64,000 nt of DNA from Cocos nucifera (lineage: Eukaryota; Streptophyta; Magnoliopsida; Arecales; Arecaceae). Positions 20,881-31,351 of this stretch are shown piece after piece; position 1 is the first letter of the stretch; every line of letters begins with the position of its first letter. The translations under genes were made by a program, and so were the position numbers. The notes below the pieces were generated by a model. That model was not told where the DNA came from and made no database searches. It saw only the letters and a program-made list of their open reading frames with translations. The DNA lies in assembly GCA_006176705.1 (NCBI GenBank), contig QRFJ01002477.1, positions 53,617 to 117,616 on the forward strand. Reading direction: 5' to 3'.

Positions 20881-22724
20881 TAAAAGTATTTAGATCTGAT
20901 TTTAAATTTATTTTAATTAAAAATAAGTGATTTTAGATGTCACATGAGATGTGATCAGATCTAAAATCAGAAAAAATTAAAATTAAATGATTTGGATCTA
21001 AGATTAGAAAATATGCATGACTAGTTCTAAAATAGAATAGTTCTATAGAATAGTCTTGCATGTTTTAATTTAATTTGATTAAATCATATTTTAGATCTAT
21101 TTATTTACTATTTTTTGATATTATAATTATTATAATAACATCTAAAAAATAGCAAATAAAAATTATTTAATTTTAAATATCATATGAGATATGATTGATG
21201 CATGTCTAGACTAGTTGTAGAATAGTTCTACATAATTATCTAGATTAGAATTTATTTTGATTAGATCAATTTAAATCTAATTTTTTAGATTATTATGAGA
21301 TAATTTAGATCTAAAAATATGCATGATTCGATACATGAGATGTATGCAAAATATGCCATGATTAGATCTAATTTGTATATGAGATATATGATATAGATCT
21401 AAAACTATTTTGTAGTATTGCATGTTCCTGATTAAGGCGTTCCTCTTGGCCGTCCGGTCATAAGAATGAAGAAGGGTTTAAAGGCCCTCTCCTTCCCATT
21501 CGATGGGGTGTTCTTATGATGTGTAGGGGTGCTGCGTGTTCGTCCTTAATCAGAAACCCAAAACTTACTTTCTGCAAAACCCTAGATCCTGAAACCCTAG
21601 GATTTATTGTGCATATTTTGTTTATGAACCCTACTTAATTAAGAATTAAGATTATGGAATATTAATTAGGTCTAAAATTAAGAATTTTCAGATCTAAGAC
21701 ATATTCATAATACTGGGTTCGGGCTTGGGTAGCTCAATTAGGTCTAAGCGGTTGATCAAACCGAATCAAGAGTTGGTTAGATGGGATCAACAATGCTTAA
21801 ATTGACCAGCCTAATAGGATTAAGTCTGGGTCAAGATCGAGTCACGATCAAGCAAGACCTAATTAGGCTCAGAGGTTAGAGTCTGGATTGTAGGCTAACC
21901 CAATTGGTTCTGACTCAACAATTTGGTGTCTAAGGTAAGTTTGGCACATACGACCGACTGGATTTTTAATTGGAAGCTACTCGACCTGAATGCGTTCTTG
22001 TACGAGTTAATGGCATATTCCTTCCACCGGATCTCACTTACCTGGCCATATCTGTTGACACAGTTCTGATCTGAGGTGGTCAATAATCCGAGCTAACCCA
22101 TGCCACTAGGTTAGTCATAATTGTTATGACTAATGACAAGTCTAGTTTAATGAGACCTGAATCAATTCTTCCTAAGAAAAGATTAAGTCTGAGGTCTTCC
22201 ACCATTGTAGATGTGCGGGCCCTTCCCGGGGTTGATTGTTCTCGGCTGGATACAGTGGCTCAGTTGCACCGGAAAAGATGTCTATTAGGCATTGGATGCT
22301 ATGGGCTGGAGGATGAGTTGGGCTCAATATTTTGGATACGGTGAGAGACTCAATTAGGAATCCAGTCTATGCAAATGGTGGGTCTGACTTAACTAAGGAG
22401 TGGATCAATATTTGGATACGGTGAGATTCATGAATTAGAGACCAAGTTTGGGTGCACCATGATTAGAGAATCATTGAACAAGAGTTGTTCACTCATTGGC
22501 TAACCCATCACCAATAACTGTTAGGTGAGGTGATGAGTCAGTTGGTGAGACCGCACCACCCACTAGAAATCATTAATCATGGAGATTTTTGCATCTCTAC
22601 AGAGGGAGTGTAGGGATCCGAGAAAATAGTGGGAGCTAATTTGTTTAAAAATAAAATTCCTAAATAAATTGGTCAAGTCAATAATTACAGTATCTAACTA
22701 GAATCTTTGACTCTCTACAGGAAA
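20881..22724 (+). other. A1 leader
   Basis: Non-coding, about 1.85 kb, AT-rich in its first third, with a structured GC-richer element at 21428-21553. Short ORFs inside it (for example 22126-22344) are not conserved in frame between copies. Confidence 0.8.
21428..21553 (+). ncRNA. Structured leader element of A1 (nested stems)
   Basis: Outer stem CTGATTAAGG (21428-21437) with CCTTAATCAG (21544-21553), perfect over 10 bp. Second stem TCATAAGAA (21458-21466) with TTCTTATGA (21511-21519), perfect over 9 bp. Inside are a GGG/CCC hairpin (21474-21487) and CCCAT-TCG-ATGGG (21495-21507). The same fold is possible in A2 (27895-28021) and A3 (61525-61649 minus), and in damaged form at 24662-24790. 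Likely an RNA packaging, dimerisation or splicing-control structure; the role is inferred. Confidence 0.6.
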
Positions 22725-23600
22725 ATGTCTGCGTCCAACCCATTGGCACGTATCCTGGACACACATAGACTGACTGGACCCAATTATAAAGATTGGCTCA
22801 GGAACTACAAAATTATTTTGGGTTTCGAGAAGTTAACCCATGTATTGGACCAGGACCCTCCCACCTTACCAGCCCGTCCATCCACTGAACAGAGAGCGTC
22901 TCTGGAAAAAATGGATAGACGAAGATAATAAGGCCAGATATTACATGTTGGGCTCGATGTCTGATGAGCTCCAGCGCCAACATGAAGATATCGGGACTGC
23001 TCGCCAAATGTTGGCTCACCTGCAGGAGATGTTTGGTGAACAGAGTCGCGCAGCCAAATATCAAGTCACGAAATGACTTTTTAAGGCTAAGATGCGTGAT
23101 GGGCAGTCAGTCCAAGATCACTGTCTGATGATGATCAAGGACATGGAAGAGCTTGAGAAGCTCGGTGTGAAGTTAGACTTGGATCTGCAGAACGATATTA
23201 TTCTGCAATCCTTGACTGATGCATATGGGCAATTCATCATGAATTACCACATGCATAAACTTCAAAATTCCTTGGCCGAATTAATGAATATGCTGGTCAC
23301 CGCTGAGCTTTCTATGAAAGGTTCTAAAGGCTCAGTTCTTGCTATGGAACGGACTTCTTCCAAAAGAAAGTCTTATGGAAAGAAAAAGAAGTCTGTGAAA
23401 AAGCAAAAGGTGGAAGGAGGAAAGAAGAAGGCAGAGCCGAAGAAGAAGGCCGATGTCAAAGGAAAGTATTTCCATTGCAACAGCGACGGCCATTGGAAGC
23501 GGAACTGCCCTACTTACCTGGCCACCCTGAAGAACAAGAAGGAAGGTCCTTCTGGAGGTATGCTCGTTATTGAGTCTAACCTTACGGTTTCTTCTGCATC
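22725..23600 (+). pseudogene. gag: A1 gag, broken
   Basis: The ATG at 22725 begins MSASNPLARILDTHRLTGPN. One extra A in a run near 22906-22912 shifts the frame relative to A2 and A3. VTK is followed by TGA at 23074-23076, shared with A2 and A3, then LFKAKMRDGQSVQDH resumes in the same frame. The Lys-rich tail (23340-23460) leads to the knuckle YFHCNSDGHWKRNC near 23467, where the first Cys is Tyr (A3 keeps Cys). Confidence 0.85.
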
Positions 23601-24480
23601 CAGTTGGGTGCTTGACTCTGGTTCTAGTGCTCATCTGTGCACTTTCATGCAGGTCTTGAGGATAGCAGGAGGCTGAGGGATGGAGACATGATCCTACGCA
23701 TCGGTAATGGAGCAAGAGTTGCTGCAGTGGCCGTGGGAACATACCCTCTTCGATTACCATCTGGTTTAGACTTAGTTTTGAAAGACTGTTATTATGTGCC
23801 TGCAGCTAGCAGGAATTTGATTTCTGTTTCATGCTTAGCACAAGAAGGCTATGTGATTACCTTCTTTAAGGACCATTGTAACATTCTTTATGAAAGAAAT
23901 AAAATTGCAAATGGTTTCCTTATTAATGGTCTTTATCAGCTACATATTGATGTACCTGTTCTAACTATCGAGCAAAACGTGAATGCCAAACGACCTAGGG
24001 ATAGTCCAAACGATAGATATCTATGGCACCTGAGATTAGGTCATATAGCAGAAGATAGGATTCAACAAATTGGAGAAAAATGGGCTATTGAGTCCATTGA
24101 CTTTCGAGTCATATCCAACTTGTGAATCTTGTCTTCAAGGCAAAATGACTAAACTCCCTTTTGTTGGACATGGGGAAAGGGCCACAGATCTCCTTGCCCT
24201 AGTACATACTGATGTGTGCGGCCCATTTGATGTGCCGGCTAGAGGCAATTTTGTCTACTTCATTACCTTTACCGATGATCTGTCTAGGTATGGGTATGTG
24301 TATCTTATGAGACACAAGTCTGAAGCTTTTGAAAAGTTCAAAGAATTCAGACATGAAGTAGAAAAACAAACTGGAAAAACCCATTAAGGTTCTTCGATCA
24401 GATCGAGGAGGTGAATACCTTAGCCGGAATTCCTAGACTATCTAAGAAAAATGGCATAGTCTCTCAATGGACTCCACCAG
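23560..24480 (+). pseudogene. pol: A1 pol, protease and integrase start, truncated
   Basis: Protease box SSWVLDSGSSAHLC near 23599-23640, then frame shifts at the missing G near 23655, the pre-integrase motif YLWHLRLGHIAEDR and integrase pieces LVHTDVCGPFDVPARG and FTDDLSRYGYVYLMRHKS near 24270-24320. Coding stops abruptly at 24480, where sequence jumps back to leader. RT and RNase H are absent from this copy. Confidence 0.85.
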
Positions 24481-25233
24481 ATCAAGAATATTTAAATCTA
24501 ATTTTTTAGATTATTATGAATAATTTAGATTCTAAAACATATGCATGTTCGCAACATCGAGATGTATGCCAAAATATGCCATGATTAGAATCTAATTTTT
24601 ATATATGAGATTTATTGATATAAGATCTAAAACTATTTCTGTGTAGATTACATATATTCCTCTGATTAAGGCATTGCTCTTGCGCTGTTCCGGTCATAAG
24701 AATGTAAGAACGGTTTAAAGGCCCTCTTCCTCCCATGCGATGGGATTTCTATATGGCCTGGTAGGTGTTTATTGCGTTCCGTCCTTAATCAAGAATCCAA
24801 AATCTACTTCTGCGAAACCCTAGATCCTGAAAACCCTAGATTTATTGTGCCATATTATTAATGAACCCTACTTAAATTAAGAAGTAAGATATGGAATATT
24901 AAATTAGATCTTAAAATTAAGAATTTCAATCTAAGACATATTCATTAATACTGGATTCGGGTTTGGGTAGCTCAATTAGGTCTAAGCGGTTGATCAAACC
25001 AACTTTTAAAGAGGTTTGGTAAAGATTTAGATGGGATCAACAATGCTTAAATTGACCAACCTAATAGGATAAATTGGGATCCAAGATCAAGTCATGATCA
25101 AGCCAAGACCTAATTAGGCTCAGAGCGTTAGAAGTCCTAGATTTTAGGCTAACCCAATTGGTTCTGGCTTCAACAATTTTGGTGTCTAGATAGGTTGGCA
25201 CATACAATTCAACTCATTGTTTAATTGGGCTAC
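24481..25233 (+). repeat. Displaced, indel-rich copy of A leader
   Basis: This 753-bp piece matches the A leader from about 21264 to 21965 but with many one-base insertions and deletions, unlike any other A copy here. It joins integrase on its left and mid-LTR on its right. It retains parts of the structured element (24662-24790). It may be a poorly corrected long-read patch rather than real DNA. Confidence 0.7.
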
Positions 25234-25951
25234 AAGACATGAATAATCATTATTAACTCATAAAATGCTCCCGACCATAGGATCATCACGAGGATGGTGA
25301 TTGATCCGGAAAGGTTGGTGTACAATCGCTTCTCTTTAGTAGATGAGTCTTGAGTCTACGGTGTGGAGACACCAGAGCGAGAGTACAGGTACTCGTTAGA
25401 GAACGAGGGCACTGAGCGTGACCACCTCGAGTAGTCATTAGGAAGTCTACCTTCTCGTCAATGACTGACTCGATGCTGCAGTAGTGTGTCTGGTTCTTTG
25501 ACCTGAGGTGCATCGATAGTTCACCTTGAGGGTGTTATAGTTTGACTACACCATTACTCGATCTCCTAGCCATATGGAACCCTGAGGTGTATGTTGGCTA
25601 TAGCATGTTCATTGTAGGAACTGGATTGCATCAAGATGGAATCTATCTACCTCGGTGGTAGAGGAGCAGCCCTATGATGATCATGAGAATCAAGTCCAGA
25701 AGCCCATGGCCATGGCAGAGTGAAATAATAGAAAGAGTTTCTATTTAGATTTTCACATCGGACTTGAATCGAATGATTACATCATATGACAGAAACTAGG
25801 GTTTGACGAGTTCACCTTAACCCTAATCTGATCGGGGCTCAAGATAGAAGAACTTAATCACACAGGTAGCTGCACCAAGAGGTTCGCATTCAGCTCTGAT
25901 GGGTTGCCACCATATACTGCTAGGTGTCACTGGTGGATTTTGGGAGCAATT

Positions 25952-26570
25952 AGAATGATTTAGATGATCGATCATTCTAGCTGTTCGAATCAGAAGAGTT
26001 CTGATCCATCGAAAGGAGTTTCGATGATGTCGATGATAGAGATCATGACATATCCCATTACCATACAGAACTGAACCTAACTGGGTCACACAAACAAGTT
26101 TTTGAATCTGGTGATCATCAATTGAACTGATCCAGTTTAATTGATCTGAATGAGATTCAATTAGGTTCAAGAAAATCGTGCTAGCACTCGATTGAACCTA
26201 ACGTTCTTCTTTTACTATCATAAATAGTTGTCCTGACTGAGCCAAAGGAGTTTGTGCTCAATCAGAGGCCTTCATTTGGTCTGACTGGAGCTTGTCCAAG
26301 TCAGAAAAGGTTGTCTTATTTTGTAAGACATTACCTGCCATTTTTGGTCACCTGCCATTTCTCGTCCTTTGACTTTGGTCAAAAGTTGACCTTTGACTGG
26401 TCAAATGTTGACCATTGACACTTTGACTTCTGTCCACATGTCATGCACCTATTGGAGAGCTGGTGGGGGCTTGTCCCCCTGCCAGAACCTGGCAAGGAGG
26501 AGGGCGCACGCCACCCTTGGCGTGTGCCCAAGTTGGAGGCGCCCAGGAGTCCCTGTTGGACAGGGACTCC
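25952..26570 (+). repeat. Palindrome arrays in A-family U3
   Basis: Successive short-loop inverted repeats: AGAATGAT/ATCATTCT, ATCAGAA/TTCTGAT, CATCGAAA/TTTCGATG and an ATGTC-ATGAT stem (25952-26051); CAATTGAACTG/CAGTTTAATTG (26119-26143); TTAGGTTCAA/TTGAACCTAA (26161-26201). A GC-rich group ends with GGAGTCCCTGT/ACAGGGACTCC (26546-26570). All lie upstream of the TATA box and recur in the other A LTRs. Confidence 0.75.
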
Positions 26571-26753
26571 ATCTCCTTTTTGGATTCCAATTAGAGTTCT
26601 CCTAAGAACCAACTTTGACTGGTCTTAGGCACCATCTAAGGAGGAATCCAAGGGGACTCTATTCCCACCAATCAGATTTAGATCTGATTTCACAAAGAGT
26701 TGTGATTGGTTGGGAAGAAGAGGAGTTGGATCACAGCATAGTCTATAAATAAG
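26369..26753 (+). promoter_or_regulatory. LTR2 promoter: W-box cluster and TATA box
   Basis: Eight TTGAC/GTCAA cores lie within 59 bp (26369-26427), several as TTGACC or TTGACT. CTATAAATAAG is at 26743-26753. GC-rich hairpins lie between. This is the clearest copy of the cluster. Confidence 0.65.
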
Positions 26754-27322
26754 ACCCTGCGCCCAACTCAAAGAAGATTGAAAAATTCCCATGCCCCAAG
26801 GCTGCCTCTCCTCTCCTCCTCCATGCCAAACCATCCTTCTCCCTCTCCTCTCCATGCCCAAAAGGAGTTTTGGATCCTTGGTTGGTGCAATCCAGATGAG
26901 AGAAAGGCGACTGAAAGCTAGAAGGCTGCGCTGCTGCAAAGGACAACTGCTGATCTTCAAAAGGAGTTTTGAAGATCCTCCAGATCAGATCCAGATCTAA
27001 TTTTTGGAGATGTGATAGAGAAGAAGAGGATCTCTAGATCCAGCCTGAGTGGATACCGGTAGAGGCCAGGCACTTGCGTGGCTAGATCCAGAACCTTCCG
27101 CTGCTTACAGGATCATCAACGGGTAATAGGATTACCCACTTCAAGGTAAATTAAATTTGATTTAATTTATCTAATTTTATTTTAATTATTAAAATAATAA
27201 GAATTAGATCTAAAAAATATCTTAGATCTGATTTAGATCAAAGAAAAAATTTTTGAAATATATCTCTTGATCTGATCAGATCTGAACGAACCTGGTCCGA
27301 AAAATCAGGATTTTCCTTCAAC

Positions 27323-27342
27323 TGGTATCAGAGCCAAGGTTC
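27323..27342 (+). other. Primer-binding site of A2
   Basis: TGGTATCAGAGCCAAGGTTC, identical to the A1 site, two bases after LTR2 ends. Confidence 0.9.
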
Positions 27343-29198
27343 TAAAGTATTTAGATCTAATTTTAAATTTATTTTAATAAAAAAATAAGTGATTTTAGAT
27401 GTCACATGAGATGTGATCAGATCTGAAAATCAGAAAAAAATTAAAATTAAATGATTTGGATCTAAGATTAGAAAATATGCATGACTAGTTCTAAAATAGA
27501 ATAGTTCTATAGAATAGTCTTGCATGTTTTTAAATTTAATTTGATTAAATCATATTTTAGATCTATTTATTTACTATTTTTTGATATTATAATTATTATA
27601 ATAACATCTAAAAAATAGTAAATAAAAATTATTTAATTTTAAACATCATATGAGATATGATTGATGCATGTCTAGACTAGTTGTAGAATAGTTCTACATA
27701 ATTATCTAGATTAGAATTTATTTTGATTAGATCAATTTAAATCTAATTTTTTAGATTATTATGAGATAATTTAGATCTGAAAAATATGCATGATTCGATA
27801 CATGAGATGTATGCAAAATATGCCATGATTAGATCTAATTTGTATATGAGATATATGATATAGATCTAAAACTATTTTGTAGTATTGCATGTTCCTGATT
27901 AAGGCATTCCTCTTGGCCGTCCGGTCATAAGAATGAAGAAGGGTTTAAAGGCCCTCTCCTTCCCATTCCGATGGGGTGTTCTTATGATGTGTAGGGGTGC
28001 TGCGCGTTCGTCCTTAATCAGAAATCCAAAACTTACTTTCTGCAAAATCCCTAGATCCTGAAACCCTAGGATTTATTGTGCATATTTTATTTATGAACCC
28101 TACTTAATTAAAAATTAAGATTATGGAAATATTAATTAGGTCTAAAATTGAGAATTTTAGATCTAAGACATATTCATAATACTGGGTTCGGGCTTGGGTA
28201 GCTCAATTAGGTCTAAGCGGTTGATCAAACCGAATCAAGAGTTGGTTAGATGGGATCAACAATGCTTAAATTGACCAGCCTAATAGGATTAAGTCTGGGT
28301 CAAGATCGAGTCACGATCAAGCAAGACCTAATTAGGCTCAGAGGTTAGAGTCTGGATTGTAGGCTAACCCAATTGGTTCTGGCTCAACAATTTGGTGTCT
28401 AAGGTAAGTTTGGCACATACGACCGACTGATTTTTAATTGGAAGCTACTCGACCTGAATGCATTCTTGTACGAGTTAATGGCATATTCCTTCCACCGATC
28501 TCACTTACCTGGCCATATCTGTTGACACAGTTCTGATCTGAGGTGGTCAATAATCCGAGCTAACCCATGCCACTAGGTTAGTCATAATTGTTATGACTAT
28601 GACAAAGTCTAGTTTAATGAGACCTGAATCAATTCTCCCTAAGAAAAGATTAAGTCTGAGGTCTTCCACCATTGTAGATGTGCGGGCCCTTCCCGGGGTT
28701 GATTGTTCTCGGCTGGATACAGTGGCTCAGTTGCACCGAAAAGATGCAACCATGTCTATTAGGCATTGGATGCTATGGGCTGGAGGATGAGTTGGGCTCA
28801 ATATTTTGGATACGGTGAGAGACTCAATTAGGAATCCAGTCTGTGCAAATGGTGGGTCTGACTTAACTAAGGAGTGGATCAATATTTCGGATACGGTGAG
28901 ATTCATGAATTAGAGACCAAGTTTGGGTGCACCATGATTAGAGAATCATTGAACAAGAGTTGTTCACTCATTGGCTAACCCATCACCAATAACTGTTAGG
29001 TGAGGTGATGAGTCAGTTGGTGAGACCGCACCACCCACTAGAAATCATTAATCATGGAGATTTTTGCATCTCTACAGAGGGAGTGTAGGGATCCAAGAAA
29101 ATAGTGGGAGCTAATTTATTTAAAAATAAAATCCTAAAATAAATTGGTCAAGTCATAATTACAGTATCTAACTAGAATCTTTGACTCTCTACAGAAAA
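27343..29198 (+). other. A2 leader and putative intron end
   Basis: Non-coding leader colinear with A1. Structured element at 27895-28021 (CTGATTAAGG/CCTTAATCAG outer stem). The acceptor-like CTCTCTACAG ends at 29194, four bases before the gag ATG. The predicted intron would be 27146-29194. Confidence 0.75.
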
Positions 29199-30010
29199 AT
29201 GTCTGCGTCCAACCCATTAGCACGTATCCTGGACACACATAGACTGACCGAACCCAATTATAAAGATTGGCTCAGGAAACTACAAAATCATTTTGGGTTT
29301 TTCGAGAAGTTAACCCATGTATTGGATCAGGACCCTCCCACCTTACCAGCCCGTCCATCCACTGAACAGAGAGCATCTCTGAAAAAATGGATAGACGAAG
29401 ATAATAAGGCCAGATATTACATGTTGGGCTCGATGTCTGATGAGCTCCAGCGCCAACATGAAGATATCGGGACTGCTCGCCAAATGTTGGCTCACCTGCA
29501 GGAGATGTTTGGTGAACAGAGTCGCGCAGCCAAGTATCAAGTCACGAAATGACTTTTTAAGGCTAAGATGCATGATGGGCAGTCAGTCCAAGATCACTGT
29601 CTGATGATGATCAAGGACATGGAAGAGCTTGAGAAGCTCGGTGTGAAGTTAGACTTGGATCTGCAGAATGATATTATTCTGCAATCCTTGACTGATGCAT
29701 ATGGGCAATTCATCATGAATTACCACATGCATAAACTTCAAAATTCCTTGGCCGAATTAATGAATATGCTGGTCACCGCTGAGCTTTCTATGAAAGGTTC
29801 TAAAGGCTCAGTTCTTGCTATGGAACGGACTTCTTCCAAAAGAAAGTCTTATGAAAAGAAAAAAAAAGAAGTCTGCGAAAAAGCAGAAGGTGGAAGGAGC
29901 AAAGAAGAAGAAGGCAGAGCCGAAGAAGAAAGGCCGCTGTCAAAGAAAAGTGTTTCCATTGCAACAGCGACGGCCATTGGAAGCGGAACTGCCCTACTTA
30001 CCTGGCCACC
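29199..30010 (+). pseudogene. gag: A2 gag, broken
   Basis: The ATG at 29199 begins MSASNPLARILDTHRL and runs open for 117 codons to a TGA at 29550-29552, the stop shared with A1 and A3. The same frame continues (LFKAKMHDGQSVQDHC) to a lengthened A-run near 29858-29870 that shifts the frame. A second shift near 29925-29935 moves the zinc knuckle out of frame, although its DNA is still recognisable. The UBN2/retrotrans_gag-like core (MIKDMEELEKLGVKLDLDLQ) is intact. Confidence 0.87.
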
Positions 30011-31351
30011 CTGAAGAACAAGAAGGAAGGTCCTTCTGGAGGTATGCTCGTTATTGAGTCTAACCTTACGGTTTCTTCTGCATCCAGTTGGGTGCTTGAC
30101 TCTGGTTCTAGTGCTCATCTGTGCACTTCCATGCAGGGTCTTGAGGATAGCAGGAGGCTGAGGGATGGAGACATGATCCTACGCATCGGTAATGGAGCAA
30201 GAGTTGCTGCAGTAGCCGTGGGAACATACCCTCTTCGATTACCATCTGGTTTAGACTTAGTTTTGAAAGACTGTTATTATGTGCCTGCAGCTAGCAGGAA
30301 TTTGATTTCTGTTTCATGCTTAGCACTAGAAGGCTATGTGATTACCTTCTTTAAGGACCATTGTAACATTCTTTATGAAAGAAATAAAATTGCAAATGGT
30401 TTCCTTATTAATGGTCTTTATCAGCTACATATTGATGTACCTATTCTAACTATCGAGCAAAACGTGAATGCCAAACGACCTAGGGATAGTCCAAATGATA
30501 GATATCTATGGCACCTGAGATTAGGTCATATAGCAGAAGATAGGATCAACAAATTGGAGAAAAATGGGCTATTGAGTCCATTGACTTTCGAGTCATATCC
30601 AACTTGTGAATCTTGTCTTCAAGGCAAAATGACTAAACTCCCTTTTGTTGGACATGGGGAAAGGGCCACAGATCTCCTTGCCCTAGTACATACTGATGTG
30701 TGCGGCCCATTTGATGTGCCGGCTAGAGGCAATTTTGTCTACTTCATTATCCTTTACCGATGATCTGTCTAGGTATGGGTATGTGTATCTTATGAGACAC
30801 AAGTCTGAAGCTTTTGAAAAGTTCAAAGAATTCAGACATGAAGTAGAAAAACAAACTGAAAAACCCATTAAGGTTCTTCGATCAGATCGAGGAGGTGAAT
30901 ACCTTAGCCGGAATTCCTAGACTATCTCAAGAAAAATGGCATAGTCTCTCAATGGACTCCACCAGGAACACCTCAACTCAACGGGGTTTCAGAATGGAGA
31001 AATCGGACTCTATTGGATATGGTCCGATCCATGATGAGCTTCACAGACCTCCCTGATTTTCTTTGGGGACATTCATTGTTAACTTCAATTTATCTACTGA
31101 ATAGGGTTCCCTCTAAAACCGTTCCTACCACACCGTATGAGATATGGCATGGTAAGAAACCAAGTCTGAGTCATCTCAGAATTTGGGGTTGTCCGGCTCA
31201 TGTCAAAAGACAACAAGCGGACAAGTTAGAGTTTAGGTCCTTCAGAGCTCGATTCATAGGATATCCTAAAGAGTCATTAGGATACTATTTCTACATTCCA
31301 GAAGACCACAATGTGATTGTGAGTCGACATGCCATCTTTCTTGAAAAATAG
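30011..31351 (+). pseudogene. pol: A2 pol, protease and integrase, broken
   Basis: The longest frame (30044-30763) has the protease motif WVLDSGSSAHLCTSM, the pre-integrase zinc region RYLWHLRLGHIAEDR and integrase start LVHTDVCGPF. One extra T near 30750 shifts the frame; FTDDLSRYGYVYL and LRSDRGGEYLS follow. Two missing bases near 30910 shift it again; then NGIVSQWTPPGTPQLNGVSE and PYEIWHGKKPSLSHLRIWGC complete the core and C-terminus. A TAG at 31349-31351 (after AIFLEK) is shared with A3. Confidence 0.88.

Larger units (their letters stand above)
20683..22720 (+). other. Putative leader intron of A1 (contains PBS)
   Basis: The donor CAAG|GTAAAT lies in the LTR's 3' part. The acceptor (CTTTGACTCTCTACAG) ends four bases before the gag ATG at 22725. 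The same pair is present in A2 (27146-29194, 2049 bp) and A3 (minus, 62395-60352, 2044 bp). If used, it would remove U5 end, PBS and the structured leader, leaving a short 5' UTR for Gag-Pol. No transcript is seen here, so this is a prediction. Confidence 0.45.
25234..27320 (+). repeat. A-family LTR2, 5'-truncated
   Basis: It begins AAGACATGAATAATC, inside the hairpin that starts complete A LTRs, and so lacks ~190 bp. It then follows LTR1 almost base for base to TTCCTTCA at 27320. It keeps the palindrome arrays, the W-box cluster, TATA and the splice-donor-like site at 27145|27146, and directly precedes the A2 primer site. Confidence 0.9.

Noticed and set aside
22126..22344. 72-codon ORF in the A1 leader, also near 28593-28790
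   Set aside because: The two leader copies are nearly identical in DNA but the frames end differently after indels; no domain.
26625..26960. 111-codon minus-strand ORF
   Set aside because: Antisense over the TATA and start region of LTR2; not preserved at the same length in the other LTRs.
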